Part shown: positions 46,022 through 54,405 of the stretch, in pieces
How positions within the stretch are numbered: the first letter of the stretch is position 1
How the letters are laid out: every line of letters begins with the position of its first letter
Assembly: GCA_001769655.1 (NCBI GenBank)
Contig: MEPC01000002.1
Coordinates: 97,656-161,655 of the forward strand
Source of the DNA: Bacteroidetes bacterium RIFCSPLOWO2_12_FULL_37_12
GTDB taxonomy: Bacteria; Bacteroidota; Bacteroidia; 2-12-FULL-37-12
Reading direction: 5' to 3'
DNA: 64,000 nucleotides
The notes under the pieces: model-generated
What the model was told of the DNA's origin: nothing
The model's input: only the letters and a program-made list of their open reading frames with translations
Databases searched by the model: none
Made by a program: the position numbers and the translations under genes

Positions 46022-46219
46022 AAATTGGGCATTGGGTATTGGTCATCGGTCTTGAAATAGTAATTCAATGGTAATACAACGGTAATACAGTGGTAATACA
46101 TTGGTAATACATTGGTAATACAATCGAATTACAACCGTATTACCATTTTATTACAATCGAATTACAACTGTATTACAACTGCATTACAATCATTTTACAA
46201 CTGTATTCCAACTATTTTA
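46022..46219. repeat. 7-bp array followed by an 11-bp-period array upstream of topA
   Basis: ATTGGGC, ATTGGGT and ATTGGTC units (46022-46051) are followed by an array with an 11-bp period. The left half (46060-46130) uses TGGTAATACAT and the right half (46128-46219) uses ATTACAACTGT, the two being roughly reverse complements, with about 15 units in all. It ends 29 bases before the topA start. Apart from tRNA-Thr and the dispersed repeat, the 523-base gap from 45724 holds nothing else recognisable. Confidence 0.85.
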
Positions 46220-46247
46220 TAAATAAATTGAAACTATAAACGCAAAT

Positions 46248-48575
46248 ATGATAAAAAATCTAGTCATTGTAGAATCACCGGCAAAAGCAAAAACCATTGA
46301 AAAGTTTTTAGGCAAGGACTTTACGGTAAAATCAAGCATGGGGCATATTCGAGATTTACCAAAAGGAAATGCCGCAGTGGATGTTTTAAACAATTTTAAA
46401 CCGGTTTATGAGGTTCCTGAAGATAAAAAGGAAGTCGTAAACGGTTTAAAAAAGATTTCTGATAAAGCGGATATTGTCTGGCTTGCTACGGATGAGGACA
46501 GGGAAGGAGAAGCAATTTCCTGGCATCTTTCTCAGGCGCTTGACCTGGATGAAAATAAAACACGTAGAATCGTTTTTCATGAAATTACAAAATCAGCTAT
46601 TTTAAATGCAGTTAAAAATCCCCGGAAAATTGATAAAAACTTAGTGGATGGACAGCAAGCAAGAAGAATCCTTGACCGTTTGGTGGGTTTTGAATTATCC
46701 CCCATTTTGTGGTCTAAAATTAAAACAGGATTATCTGCAGGCAGGGTACAATCCGTAGCGGTCCGTTTGATTGTGGAAAGAGAAAGAGAAATTAATAAAT
46801 TTCATTCTGTTTTTTCCTATAAAATTTTTGCTGACTTTCTTTCTAACCAGAAAAAACCTTTCAAAGCGGAACGATACGAAAAAATTGAAAAAGAAGAGGA
46901 CGCAGTAAAATTTCTCCAGGATTGTTCAAAGGCAACTTTCAGTATTGAGGAACTCGAAGTAAAACCCGGAAAGAAATCTCCCTCGCCTCCGTTTATTACT
47001 TCAACCCTTCAACAGGAAGCAAGTCGTAAGTTAGGGTTTTCAGTGAGCCGAACTATGCAAGTGGCACAACGGTTATATGAGCTTGGTTATATTACGTATA
47101 TGAGAACCGACTCAGTAAATCTAGCAGATAGCGCTATAGCAAGTGCCGTAGCTATGGTAAAAAAATCGTATGGTGCAAAATATGTCAACTCCCGGAAATA
47201 TAAGACAAAATCAGAGCTGGCTCAGGAAGCACACGAAGCCATTCGTCCTACAGATTTTTCTTTACCTTCTATCAGTGAACAAGGAAAAGAAATTGAAGCC
47301 CAACATGTAAGATTATATGAACTAATTTGGAAAAGAGCCATCGCTTCCCAAATGTCGGATGCCATTCTTGAAAAAACAGTGGCTAAAATCAATATCAGCA
47401 ACCGCAGTGATAAATTAATTGCTACGGGGGAAGTAATTAAGTTTGACGGATTTCTGAAAGTTTATTTTGAAGGAAGGGATGATGAATCGAATGAAGAAGA
47501 TGAAACATCTTCTTTATTACCACCTTTAAAAACAGGAGACAAAGTAACGTTAAACGAAATGAGTGCCACTCAAAAGTTTACCAAACCACTTCCGCGATAT
47601 ACAGAAGCAAGTTTGGTAAAACGTTTGGAAGAATTAGGAATTGGAAGACCCAGCACCTATGCACCAACTATTTCTACAATTCAGAAAAGAGGATATGTTG
47701 TAAGAGAAGACCGCGAAGGGTTGCCAAGAGTATATAAAATTTTCATTTTGAGAGGAAATAAAATAACTCCTGAGTCAAAGACAGAAATAACAGGAAAAGA
47801 AAAAGGAAAACTATTTCCAACAGATATAGCCGGAGTAGTAACCGATTTTTTAATTGAAAAATTTGATGAAATTGTTGATTATTCATTTACAGCCAATGTG
47901 GAAAAAGAATTTGATGAGATTGCAATGGGAAAAAAGAAATGGGTTAAAATGCTTTCTGAATTTTACAAACCCTTTCATCAGCAAGTTGTTGAAGTAAAAG
48001 GGGAAAAACGTACAGAAGCAAACAGTGGAACACGCAATCTGGGAAAACACCCTCAAAACGGAAAAGAAATAATTGCCCGTCTTGGAAAATATGGTCCTAT
48101 GGTTCAGATGGGCGTTGCTGTTGAAGGTGGCGAAAAGCCCCAATATGCACGTTTGCGTACAGGGCAAAGCATTGAAACCATCTCCATGGAAGATGCCCTG
48201 GAATTATTTAAACTTCCGAGAAATTTAGGCGACTTTGAAAATCAACCCCTAACGATAGGAATCGGGCGTTTCGGTCCTTATATTAAAAACGGAAATAGTT
48301 TTTATTCCATTCCTAAAGGAGAAGACCCGCATGAAATTTCAAAAGAGAGAGCTATTGAAATAATTCATGCAAAAAGAACAGAATTGGCAAACCGCATAAT
48401 TAAAGAATTTAAAGGAAGTGAAATTAAGGTCTTAAATGGCAGATTTGGTCCTTACGTCACTGATGGAAAGAAAAATGCACGTATTCCCAAAGACAAAAAA
48501 CCGGAAGAACTTTCAATGGATGATTGCAACGAGTTATTGGCTGGGAAAGGGGAAAACGAAAAACGAAAAAAGTGA
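46248..48575 (+). CDS. topA: DNA topoisomerase I
   Basis: This 775-residue type IA topoisomerase relaxes negative supercoils. The Toprim domain opens with VIVESPAKAKTIEKFLG and has WLATDEDREGEAISWHL. The catalytic tyrosine is Tyr284 in TYMRTDSVNLA. GRVQSVAVRLIVERE and TEASLVKRLEELGIGRPSTYA belong to the gate domains. The C-terminus lacks zinc fingers but has three repeats around GKYGPMVQMG, GRFGPYIKNG and GRFGPYVTDG, the usual Bacteroidota form. The spacer upstream is an 11-bp-period array that could affect local DNA shape, and the gene converges on purF across a heptamer array. Confidence 0.97.
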   Translation: MIKNLVIVESPAKAKTIEKFLGKDFTVKSSMGHIRDLPKGNAAVDVLNNFKPVYEVPEDKKEVVNGLKKISDKADIVWLATDEDREGEAISWHLSQALDLDENKTRRIVFHEITKSAILNAVKNPRKIDKNLVDGQQARRILDRLVGFELSPILWSKIKTGLSAGRVQSVAVRLIVEREREINKFHSVFSYKIFADFLSNQKKPFKAERYEKIEKEEDAVKFLQDCSKATFSIEELEVKPGKKSPSPPFITSTLQQEASRKLGFSVSRTMQVAQRLYELGYITYMRTDSVNLADSAIASAVAMVKKSYGAKYVNSRKYKTKSELAQEAHEAIRPTDFSLPSISEQGKEIEAQHVRLYELIWKRAIASQMSDAILEKTVAKINISNRSDKLIATGEVIKFDGFLKVYFEGRDDESNEEDETSSLLPPLKTGDKVTLNEMSATQKFTKPLPRYTEASLVKRLEELGIGRPSTYAPTISTIQKRGYVVREDREGLPRVYKIFILRGNKITPESKTEITGKEKGKLFPTDIAGVVTDFLIEKFDEIVDYSFTANVEKEFDEIAMGKKKWVKMLSEFYKPFHQQVVEVKGEKRTEANSGTRNLGKHPQNGKEIIARLGKYGPMVQMGVAVEGGEKPQYARLRTGQSIETISMEDALELFKLPRNLGDFENQPLTIGIGRFGPYIKNGNSFYSIPKGEDPHEISKERAIEIIHAKRTELANRIIKEFKGSEIKVLNGRFGPYVTDGKKNARIPKDKKPEELSMDDCNELLAGKGENEKRKK

Positions 48576-48583
48576 GCAATTTC

Positions 48584-48690
48584 AACTTCTAACACTTAAT
48601 ATCTAATATCTAATATCCAATATCTAATATCTAACATCTAACATCTAACATCTAACATCCAACATCTAACATCCAATATCCAATATCTAT
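48584..48690. repeat. 7-bp tandem array (ATCTAAC/ATCTAAT)
   Basis: About fifteen copies of ATCTAAC, ATCTAAT and ATCCAAC fill the spacer between the convergent topA and purF stop codons. It belongs to the family at 38111 and 61279. Confidence 0.9.
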
Positions 48691-48696
48691 CTTCCA

Positions 48697-50571
48697 TCAA
48701 TACGCCCTCTCCAAACTACCCTCCATGTAATTCATAAATGCACGGTTGGCTACCCGATTCCCCCCCGGAGTAGCATAATCCCCCGTAAAATACCAGTCGC
48801 CTGAATGGTTGGGACATGCGATATGAAGATTTTCAACCGATTGATAAACAACCTCCACTTCCGCTTTCATTCCTTTAAATCGAATCATCCTGGCAATTTC
48901 GTTTGTAATTTCATTGTATGTAAATGGCTCGTAAATCTGTTTTACATAATTCACACATTCACCGGATTTGCAATTTTCATTTTCCTTGCACTTATGGTAA
49001 ACTTCGTCCAGCAAAAAAGTCATATCTCTTTCCTCGAGTAAATGTACGGTAGCACGAAAAGCAATAAAATCTTTCAAGCGCGACATATCTATTCCATAGC
49101 AATCCGGATATCGGATTTGTGGAGCGGAAGAAACAATGATAATTTTTTTCGGTTCCAGACGATCTAGCATTTTTAGGATGCTGTTTTCAAGCGTAGTGCC
49201 ACGAACAATGGAGTCATCAATAACCACGAGAGTGTCAATATTTTTTCTCACAATGCCATACGTAGTATCATAAACATGCGCCACCAGATCACCGCGTTGA
49301 GAATCATTGGTGATAAAAGTACGGAGCTTAACATCTTTAATAATTATCTTTCCAATTCTCGGACGTAAATCAAGCAGTTCATCTAATTGCGTTTCGCTTA
49401 GCGGTTTATTCTCCAGAAATTTCTTCATTCTGAATTTCTTAATGTAATTTTCCAATTCTCTCATCATTCCAAGAAATGCAGTTTCAGCCGTGTTAGGTAT
49501 ATATCCGAATATGGTATCTTTTAAATTATATTCAATGGATTTCAATACATCCGGGATAAGCAGTTCTCCAAGTTTTTTTCGTTCTTTATAAATATCGGGG
49601 TCATTGCCGCGTGAAAAATAAATTCTTTCAAACGAACAGCTTTTTTTCTCCAACGGTTCACTAACTAATTTTTCTTCATGATTCCCATATTTATCAATGA
49701 TAAGTGCATATCCTGGTTTTATTTCGTTAATTTCACTTGATTCCACATTAAAGACGGTCTGAATAGCAGATCTTTCCGAAGCGCTTACCACTAATTCATC
49801 ATTCACATAATAAAAAGCGGGTCTTATTCCCCAGGGGTCTCTGGCAATGAATGACGCACCATGACCTGCTATTCCGGCAATCGTGTAGCCACCATCAAAA
49901 TATTTGAATGCGTTTTGTAAGACGGATTGCAAATTCAATTTTTCTTCGATAATCCCTGAAATCTCTTTTTTGGAATAGTTGTTCTTTGATTGCTGATAGA
50001 TATCTTCATTCTCTTCATCAATAAAATGACCCACTTTTTCCAGAATCGTATTCATGTCTGAGGTGTCACGCGGATGCTGACCTATTTCAAGCAGTTTGTC
50101 AAAAAGCTCGTCGTTGTTGGTAAGATTAAAATTGCCGGCTATAATCAAATTTTTTGATTTCCAGTTATTTTGCCTGACCATGGGATGGCAGTAATCAATT
50201 CCCAATCCTCCATGAGTTCCATAACGAAGGTGACCAAGTAAAATTTCAGAATAGTAAGGGGAAATTTTTTTTAACCATTCTTCATTCTGAACTTTCTCCT
50301 TATGTTCTTTTTTTAGTTCGTTGAAAGATTCATTGATATGATTAAAAATATCAGTAATAGGATCAGCGGCTAAAGACCTCAAACGGCTTGTGTATTTTGT
50401 TCCGGGAGGCACATTCAATTTTAGAAATGCAACACCGGCGCCATCATGACCGCGGTTACGTTGCTTTTCCATAAGCAGATGAAGCTTGTTCAGGGCGTAA
50501 AGAGGTGTCTTGTATTTTTCGGAAAAGTACGATAAATCTTTACGTAAACGGATAAAAGCGATGCCGCACAT
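48697..50571 (-). CDS. purF: Amidophosphoribosyltransferase (PurF-type)
   Basis: This 624-residue enzyme makes phosphoribosylamine from PRPP and glutamine, the first step of purine synthesis. Cys2 after Met removal is the glutaminase nucleophile in MCGIAFIR, and RNRGHDGAG is close to the family's HRGQDAAG. The PRTase domain has the PRPP motif VVIDDSIVRGTTLE. The protein is longer than the roughly 500-residue E. coli enzyme and matches a Bacteroidota PurF-like group; a four-cysteine cluster CKENENCKSGEC near residue 520 may bind a metal or an Fe-S cluster. The 170-base leader is one long inverted repeat. Confidence 0.88.
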   Translation of the reverse strand: MCGIAFIRLRKDLSYFSEKYKTPLYALNKLHLLMEKQRNRGHDGAGVAFLKLNVPPGTKYTSRLRSLAADPITDIFNHINESFNELKKEHKEKVQNEEWLKKISPYYSEILLGHLRYGTHGGLGIDYCHPMVRQNNWKSKNLIIAGNFNLTNNDELFDKLLEIGQHPRDTSDMNTILEKVGHFIDEENEDIYQQSKNNYSKKEISGIIEEKLNLQSVLQNAFKYFDGGYTIAGIAGHGASFIARDPWGIRPAFYYVNDELVVSASERSAIQTVFNVESSEINEIKPGYALIIDKYGNHEEKLVSEPLEKKSCSFERIYFSRGNDPDIYKERKKLGELLIPDVLKSIEYNLKDTIFGYIPNTAETAFLGMMRELENYIKKFRMKKFLENKPLSETQLDELLDLRPRIGKIIIKDVKLRTFITNDSQRGDLVAHVYDTTYGIVRKNIDTLVVIDDSIVRGTTLENSILKMLDRLEPKKIIIVSSAPQIRYPDCYGIDMSRLKDFIAFRATVHLLEERDMTFLLDEVYHKCKENENCKSGECVNYVKQIYEPFTYNEITNEIARMIRFKGMKAEVEVVYQSVENLHIACPNHSGDWYFTGDYATPGGNRVANRAFMNYMEGSLERAY

Positions 50572-50573
50572 GG

Positions 50574-50740
50574 TTAGGGTTTGGAAAGAAATAAAGTTTA
50601 CAGAATTGACGAAGTTATTTTGTCATTTTTCAAGGCGCAAATTGCAGCTAATAGCTGGCGGCTATAAGCAAAATTCGCAACGCTGAAAAATGGCAAAAGA
50701 ACAAGTCAAAATGTAAAGGTTATTTCTTTCCAAACCCTTA
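50574..50740. repeat. Long imperfect inverted repeat filling the purF leader
   Basis: The outer arms TTAGGGTTTGGAAAGAAATA (50574-50593) and TATTTCTTTCCAAACCCTTA (50721-50740) are complementary almost throughout, and similarity continues inward (CATTTTTCA, GCAAATT/AATTCGC, CTAATAGC/GCTATAAG) to a centre near 50655. The whole 167 bases could fold into one hairpin of about 80 pairs, ending two bases before the purF start codon. It could be a miniature inverted-repeat element or a structured leader; the purine-riboswitch core was not recognised. Confidence 0.85.
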
Positions 50741-50818
50741 GTTTAGGGCAAAGGTATGGAAAATGGATGAAATGTGTAATGAGAAAATTTTGTATAATTT
50801 TGAAACCCTAAAGTGACT

Positions 50819-51970
50819 ATGCTCAGCTTCCCCATATACCTCGACTACAACTCCACAACGCCGGTTGACGGGGAAGTCCTGAATGAAATGCTCCCGCTTT
50901 TCAATAAAAATTTTGGAAATCCTGCAAGTAAAACACACAAGTATGGTTGGGAGGCGGAAGAGTATGTTGAAATTGCCAGAGAGAAAATCGCAGATTTAAT
51001 TCATGCGACCCCTCATGAAATAATATTTACATCAGGCGCCACGGAAGCCATTAATCTTGGAATAAAAGGAGTTGCTGAATATGCGCATGAAAAGGGAAAC
51101 CATATTATAACATGTAAGACAGAACATAAGGCAGTTTTGGATACATGTCATAGTTTGGAGAAAAATGGATTTGAAATTACTTTTCTTGAAACCGATAGCA
51201 ATGGTCATATTGATTTGAATATTCTTTTAAAATCAATACGGAAGGAAACCCTCCTAGTTTGTTTGATGTATGCTAATAATGAAACAGGGGTAATACATCC
51301 TATAGAAGAAGTTTCAGAAATTACGCGTAGCAAGAATGTTTTGCTATTTGTGGATGGCACACAAGGAGTGGGAAAAATTCCTGTGGACGTTGAAAAATCC
51401 CGTATTGATTTGATGGCTTTCTCTTCTCATAAAATCTACGGACCCAAAGGGTGCGGTGCGTTGTACTTACGTCGGAAAAATCCCAGAGTGACACTTGTTC
51501 CGCAAATGGATGGGGGAGGGCATGAGCGTGGTTTTAGAAGCGGCACACTTAACACAGCAGGGATTGTTGGCTTCGGGAAAGCGGCTGAAATTTGTTCAAG
51601 TCGTATGGAACATGACTATAAACTGATAGAAACACTCAGAAATAAATTAGAGAACGCACTTACTTCTGATAAAAACATACACGTAAACGGTGACACAAAA
51701 AACCGGCTTCCAAATGTAAGTAATCTCTCTTTTGGAAAAATGGACGGAGCATTCTTAATTACTTCACTTAAAAATATTGCCATTGCAAGCGGTTCGGCTT
51801 GTACTTCAGCCAACCCGGAGCCATCCCATGTATTACTTGCCATGGGGCTAACCAAACAAAAGACGGGTTCATCTGTAAGATTCAGTTTGGGAAGGTTTAC
51901 AACGGAAGAAGAAATAGATTATACGATTGAATATGTCCTGGAAGTAGTAAAAAAATTAAATAAAATCTAA
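50819..51970 (+). CDS. Cysteine desulfurase (IscS/NifS family)
   Basis: This 383-residue PLP enzyme takes sulfur from cysteine as a persulfide for Fe-S clusters, thiolation or other sulfur uses. PLP Lys205 is in SSHKIYGPKG, the acceptor Cys328 is in SGSACTS, and HKAVLDTCHSLE plus FVDGTQGVGKIPVD are conserved. Length and motifs are of the IscS type. A GTG at 50813 is in frame, but the ATG at 50819 gives the usual YLDYNSTTP start, so I use it. No iscU or iscR is adjacent. The ArsR-type gene follows 57 bases after the stop with its own promoter, so this gene may be a neighbour rather than a member of the sulfur operon. Confidence 0.93.
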   Translation: MLSFPIYLDYNSTTPVDGEVLNEMLPLFNKNFGNPASKTHKYGWEAEEYVEIAREKIADLIHATPHEIIFTSGATEAINLGIKGVAEYAHEKGNHIITCKTEHKAVLDTCHSLEKNGFEITFLETDSNGHIDLNILLKSIRKETLLVCLMYANNETGVIHPIEEVSEITRSKNVLLFVDGTQGVGKIPVDVEKSRIDLMAFSSHKIYGPKGCGALYLRRKNPRVTLVPQMDGGGHERGFRSGTLNTAGIVGFGKAAEICSSRMEHDYKLIETLRNKLENALTSDKNIHVNGDTKNRLPNVSNLSFGKMDGAFLITSLKNIAIASGSACTSANPEPSHVLLAMGLTKQKTGSSVRFSLGRFTTEEEIDYTIEYVLEVVKKLNKI

Positions 51971-51974
51971 AAAA

Positions 51975-52015
51975 TTTGTTTATTTGTTTATAAGTTCATA
52001 TATTTGCGAACAAAC
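51975..52015 (+). promoter_or_regulatory. Promoter with overlapping palindromic operator for the sulfur/redox operon
   Basis: TTTG at 51975-51978 and TATATTTG at 51999-52006 form a promoter with 20-base spacing and a leader of about 16 bases. Two inverted repeats overlap it: TTTGTT (51983-51988) with AACAAA (52009-52014), and GTTC (51994-51997) with GAAC (52008-52011). This is where an ArsR-type repressor encoded by the first gene would bind. Confidence 0.6.
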
Positions 52016-52027
52016 AACTAAACCCTC

Positions 52028-52354
52028 ATGAGAACCCAAAACAAGATATACGTTCTCCACGCAAATATTTGTAAAGCGCTTGGCCATGCTGTCCGGATAG
52101 AGATCATTGATATTCTTGGGAATAAAGAGATGACTTTTGGAACACTGTTGGAAAAAATCGGGGGTCCTAAATCAAACCTTTCCCAGCATCTTACCTCAAT
52201 GACAACTAAAGGAATTCTTCTTCAAAGAAAAGAGGGTTTAAATGTTTATTATAAACTTTCGTCGAAAAAGGTGTCCTTCGCCTGTCGTACCATGCGCGAA
52301 GTGCTGATGGACAATCTTAAAAAGCAGAACAAGATGATTAAGAATATAATATAG
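52028..52354 (+). CDS. ArsR-type winged-helix transcriptional regulator
   Basis: This 108-residue regulator has the ArsR fold: a first helix (ANICKALGHAVRIEIIDIL), then TFGTLLEKIGGPKSNLSQHLTSMTTKGILL as the helix-turn-helix, and KEGLNVYYKLSS as the wing. The metal-binding ELCVC motif of classic ArsR is absent. Only two cysteines are visible, in NICKALG and FACRTMR, not at the positions used by BigR/SqrR persulfide sensors, so its effector is not clear. It opens the operon with the flavoprotein gene, whose ATG follows the stop after three bases, and the promoter in front contains a palindrome, so autoregulation in response to sulfide or another reactive sulfur compound is a reasonable inference. 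Confidence 0.85.
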   Translation: MRTQNKIYVLHANICKALGHAVRIEIIDILGNKEMTFGTLLEKIGGPKSNLSQHLTSMTTKGILLQRKEGLNVYYKLSSKKVSFACRTMREVLMDNLKKQNKMIKNII

Positions 52355-52357
52355 ATT

Positions 52358-53494
52358 ATGAAGAATATACTTATTTTAGGTGCCGGAACCGGTGGCATAA
52401 TTACCGCTCATGAATTGCAAAAAAAAGCAGGAGACAAGGTAAAAATCACTCTTTTTGAAAAAGAAGAGAAGAATGTATTTGTACCTTCACTGCTTTGGTT
52501 GATGGTTGGAAAAAGAAGTCCTCAGCAGGTTTTCCGGAGTACAAAATCATTGAATAGAAAAGGAATTGAAGTTGTACTTGGAAATATCGAAAAAATTCAA
52601 CCCGAAAATATTTCTTTAAATGTAAATGGGAAAAGTTATCATGGCGACTTTATGGTTGTCGCCTTAGGCGCTTCTCTTTATTCAGAGCACAACCTCCCCC
52701 AATACGGTCATAATTTTTATACCCTTGACGGTGCCACATCTTTTTATAATAAACTTTCTACATTCAAAGGTGGGAAAATTGTAATTCTCGTTTCTTCCCT
52801 TCCATTCAAATGCCCCGCCGCGCCTTACGAAGCCGCAATGTTAATTGAAAGTTACATTCGTAAAAAAGGATTGAAAAATAAAACCGAAATTTCCATTTAT
52901 ACTCCAGAAACGCAACCCATGCCTGTAACAGGCAAAGAATTAGGTAATGCGGTTAAAATGATGGTTGAACAAAAAGGTATTCACTATTTTACCGAACATC
53001 AGGTTACTTCTGTAAATCAACAAACACTGACATTTAGCAACGGAAAAACGGCTGACTACGACTTGCTTGCCTTCACTCCAAAGCATATACCCCCGCAGGT
53101 TATTCGTGATTCAACATTGCCAGGAAAATCAGGATGGATTGATGTAAACCGCAATACTATGGAAACAAATTTCTCCGGTATATTTGCAATTGGTGACAAC
53201 ACTATTATCCCTTTGGAATCAGGCAAGCCCTTACCCAAGGCGGGAGTATTTGCTCATTATCAAGCGGAGACAGTGGCACAAAATATAGCTAATAGAATTA
53301 AAGGGGAACCCGATAGTAAAAATTTTAACGGTGTAGGCCAATGCTTTCTGGAATTGGGAAATGGCAAAGCCGGTTATGCCTATGGCAACTTTTATGCATC
53401 ACCGTCACCGGTTGTTAAAATGAAAAATCCAGGTTTTTGGTGGCACTGGGAAAAGGTCTGGTTTGAAAAGTATTGGTGGTTTAAATATTTTTAA
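52358..53494 (+). CDS. Sulfide:quinone oxidoreductase-like FAD flavoprotein
   Basis: This 378-residue FAD flavoprotein has an N-terminal dinucleotide-binding loop ILGAGTGGIITAHEL, a second Rossmann segment around IVILVSSLPF and the FAD-closing IFAIGDNTIIPLESGKPLPKAG. Only two cysteines occur, Cys152 in KCPAAPYEAA and Cys329 in GVGQCFLELG, which align with the active-site pair of sulfide:quinone oxidoreductases and FCSD flavoproteins. It would oxidise sulfide to polysulfide and pass electrons to quinone. The C-terminus is rich in tryptophan and tyrosine (FWWHWEKVWFEKYWWFKYF), a likely membrane-surface anchor. The surrounding rhodanese, DsrE and cytochrome genes support a sulfide-oxidising role. 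I call it SQR-like rather than naming a type. Confidence 0.85.
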   Translation: MKNILILGAGTGGIITAHELQKKAGDKVKITLFEKEEKNVFVPSLLWLMVGKRSPQQVFRSTKSLNRKGIEVVLGNIEKIQPENISLNVNGKSYHGDFMVVALGASLYSEHNLPQYGHNFYTLDGATSFYNKLSTFKGGKIVILVSSLPFKCPAAPYEAAMLIESYIRKKGLKNKTEISIYTPETQPMPVTGKELGNAVKMMVEQKGIHYFTEHQVTSVNQQTLTFSNGKTADYDLLAFTPKHIPPQVIRDSTLPGKSGWIDVNRNTMETNFSGIFAIGDNTIIPLESGKPLPKAGVFAHYQAETVAQNIANRIKGEPDSKNFNGVGQCFLELGNGKAGYAYGNFYASPSPVVKMKNPGFWWHWEKVWFEKYWWFKYF

Positions 53495-53536
53495 GAGTAT
53501 AATATACTTATAGTAATTTGTCCAATATCCAACATC

Positions 53537-53974
53537 ATGAAAACATTACTCCCATACATTTACTCACTCTTGTTTATGAGCTTTGCTTCCTGCTCCATTG
53601 CTCAAACCGAAAAAGACCCTTGGACCGAAAAACAATTAATGCCACCGGACTCGCTGGCTGAAATTTTAAAAAATCCTTCCGGGAAAATACCACTCATTCT
53701 AAACATCGGTCCCTCAGGGGCTATCAAAAATTCAATCGCTATCGGAGAGGGAAGAGATAAAGAAACTATAGAAAAACTCAGAAATAAATTATTAAAAATT
53801 CCAAAAGATACATCCATTGTTATTTATTGTGGATGTTGTCCTTTTGTTAATTGCCCGAATATCCGTCCTGTTTTTAAACTTCTGACCGAAATGAAATTCA
53901 CAAATCCTAAACTTTTGAATCTTCCCAGAAATTTAAAAGTAAACTGGATTGATAGGGATTTTCCAATGAATTAG
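53537..53974 (+). CDS. Exported rhodanese-like protein with a Cys cluster
   Basis: This 145-residue exported protein has a signal peptide with FASC at residue 19, so it could be a lipoprotein or be cleaved after IAQ. The mature part is a rhodanese-like domain: IPLILNIGPSGAIKNSI, then IVIYCGCCPFVNCPNIRP, where the active-site position holds Cys98 and is followed by Cys100, Cys101 and Cys106. The usual active loop is CxxGxR. The four-cysteine version may move sulfane sulfur or bind metal. It lies 42 bases after the SQR-like gene and probably takes part in periplasmic sulfur transfer. Confidence 0.75.
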   Translation: MKTLLPYIYSLLFMSFASCSIAQTEKDPWTEKQLMPPDSLAEILKNPSGKIPLILNIGPSGAIKNSIAIGEGRDKETIEKLRNKLLKIPKDTSIVIYCGCCPFVNCPNIRPVFKLLTEMKFTNPKLLNLPRNLKVNWIDRDFPMN

Positions 53975-54012
53975 CTATCAAAACAATAATGAGAAACGAT
54001 AATCTGATAAAC

Positions 54013-54390
54013 ATGAAAAAACATTTTCTTTCTTTGGTTTTTATTGCTGTTGTTGCACCGTTATTTGCACAAACCGACACTGCAAAAACTCAAACCACTT
54101 CCACTGATAACATCGTTTACACTTGCTCTATGCACTCCGAAGTAACATCGGCTCAGCCAGGAAAATGCCCTAAGTGCGGAATGGATTTAGTCCAAAAAAA
54201 ATCTTCTTCACCGGAGCATAAAATGGATATGATGATGATGTGCCCGATGCACGGAATGATGGATATGAACCACAAGCACGATGAAGGAAAAAAAGGAAAA
54301 AATAAAATGATGATGGGCATGGGTATAGCAATGGGGGCAATGATGGTTGTAATGATGACATTAGTGATATTAAAAATAGGCAGTAATTAA
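54013..54390 (+). CDS. Heavy-metal-binding (HMBD) membrane protein, Met/His-rich
   Basis: This 125-residue protein has a signal peptide (MKKHFLSLVFIAVVAPLFAQ). An HMBD-type motif follows, YTCSMHSEVTSAQPGKCPKCGMDLV, with Cys38, His41, Cys52 and Cys55. A short Met/His-rich stretch (DMMMMCPMHGMMDMNHKHD) and a C-terminal membrane helix complete it. HMBD domains occur in copper ATPases and efflux adaptors, so this looks like a small copper- or silver-binding protein on the membrane. An in-frame ATG at 53989 exists, but the ATG at 54013 gives the proper signal peptide. It belongs to the operon, 38 bases after the rhodanese gene from the chosen start. Confidence 0.78.
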   Translation: MKKHFLSLVFIAVVAPLFAQTDTAKTQTTSTDNIVYTCSMHSEVTSAQPGKCPKCGMDLVQKKSSSPEHKMDMMMMCPMHGMMDMNHKHDEGKKGKNKMMMGMGIAMGAMMVVMMTLVILKIGSN

Positions 54391-54405
54391 TAAAACAAAA
54401 ACAAA

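Noticed and set aside
50574..50740. Purine riboswitch upstream of purF
   Set aside because: The conserved three-way-junction core of purine aptamers could not be recognised; the sequence is a simple long inverted repeat.
53989..54012. Longer start for the HMBD protein
   Set aside because: It adds eight polar residues ahead of a standard signal peptide; the ATG at 54013 is better.
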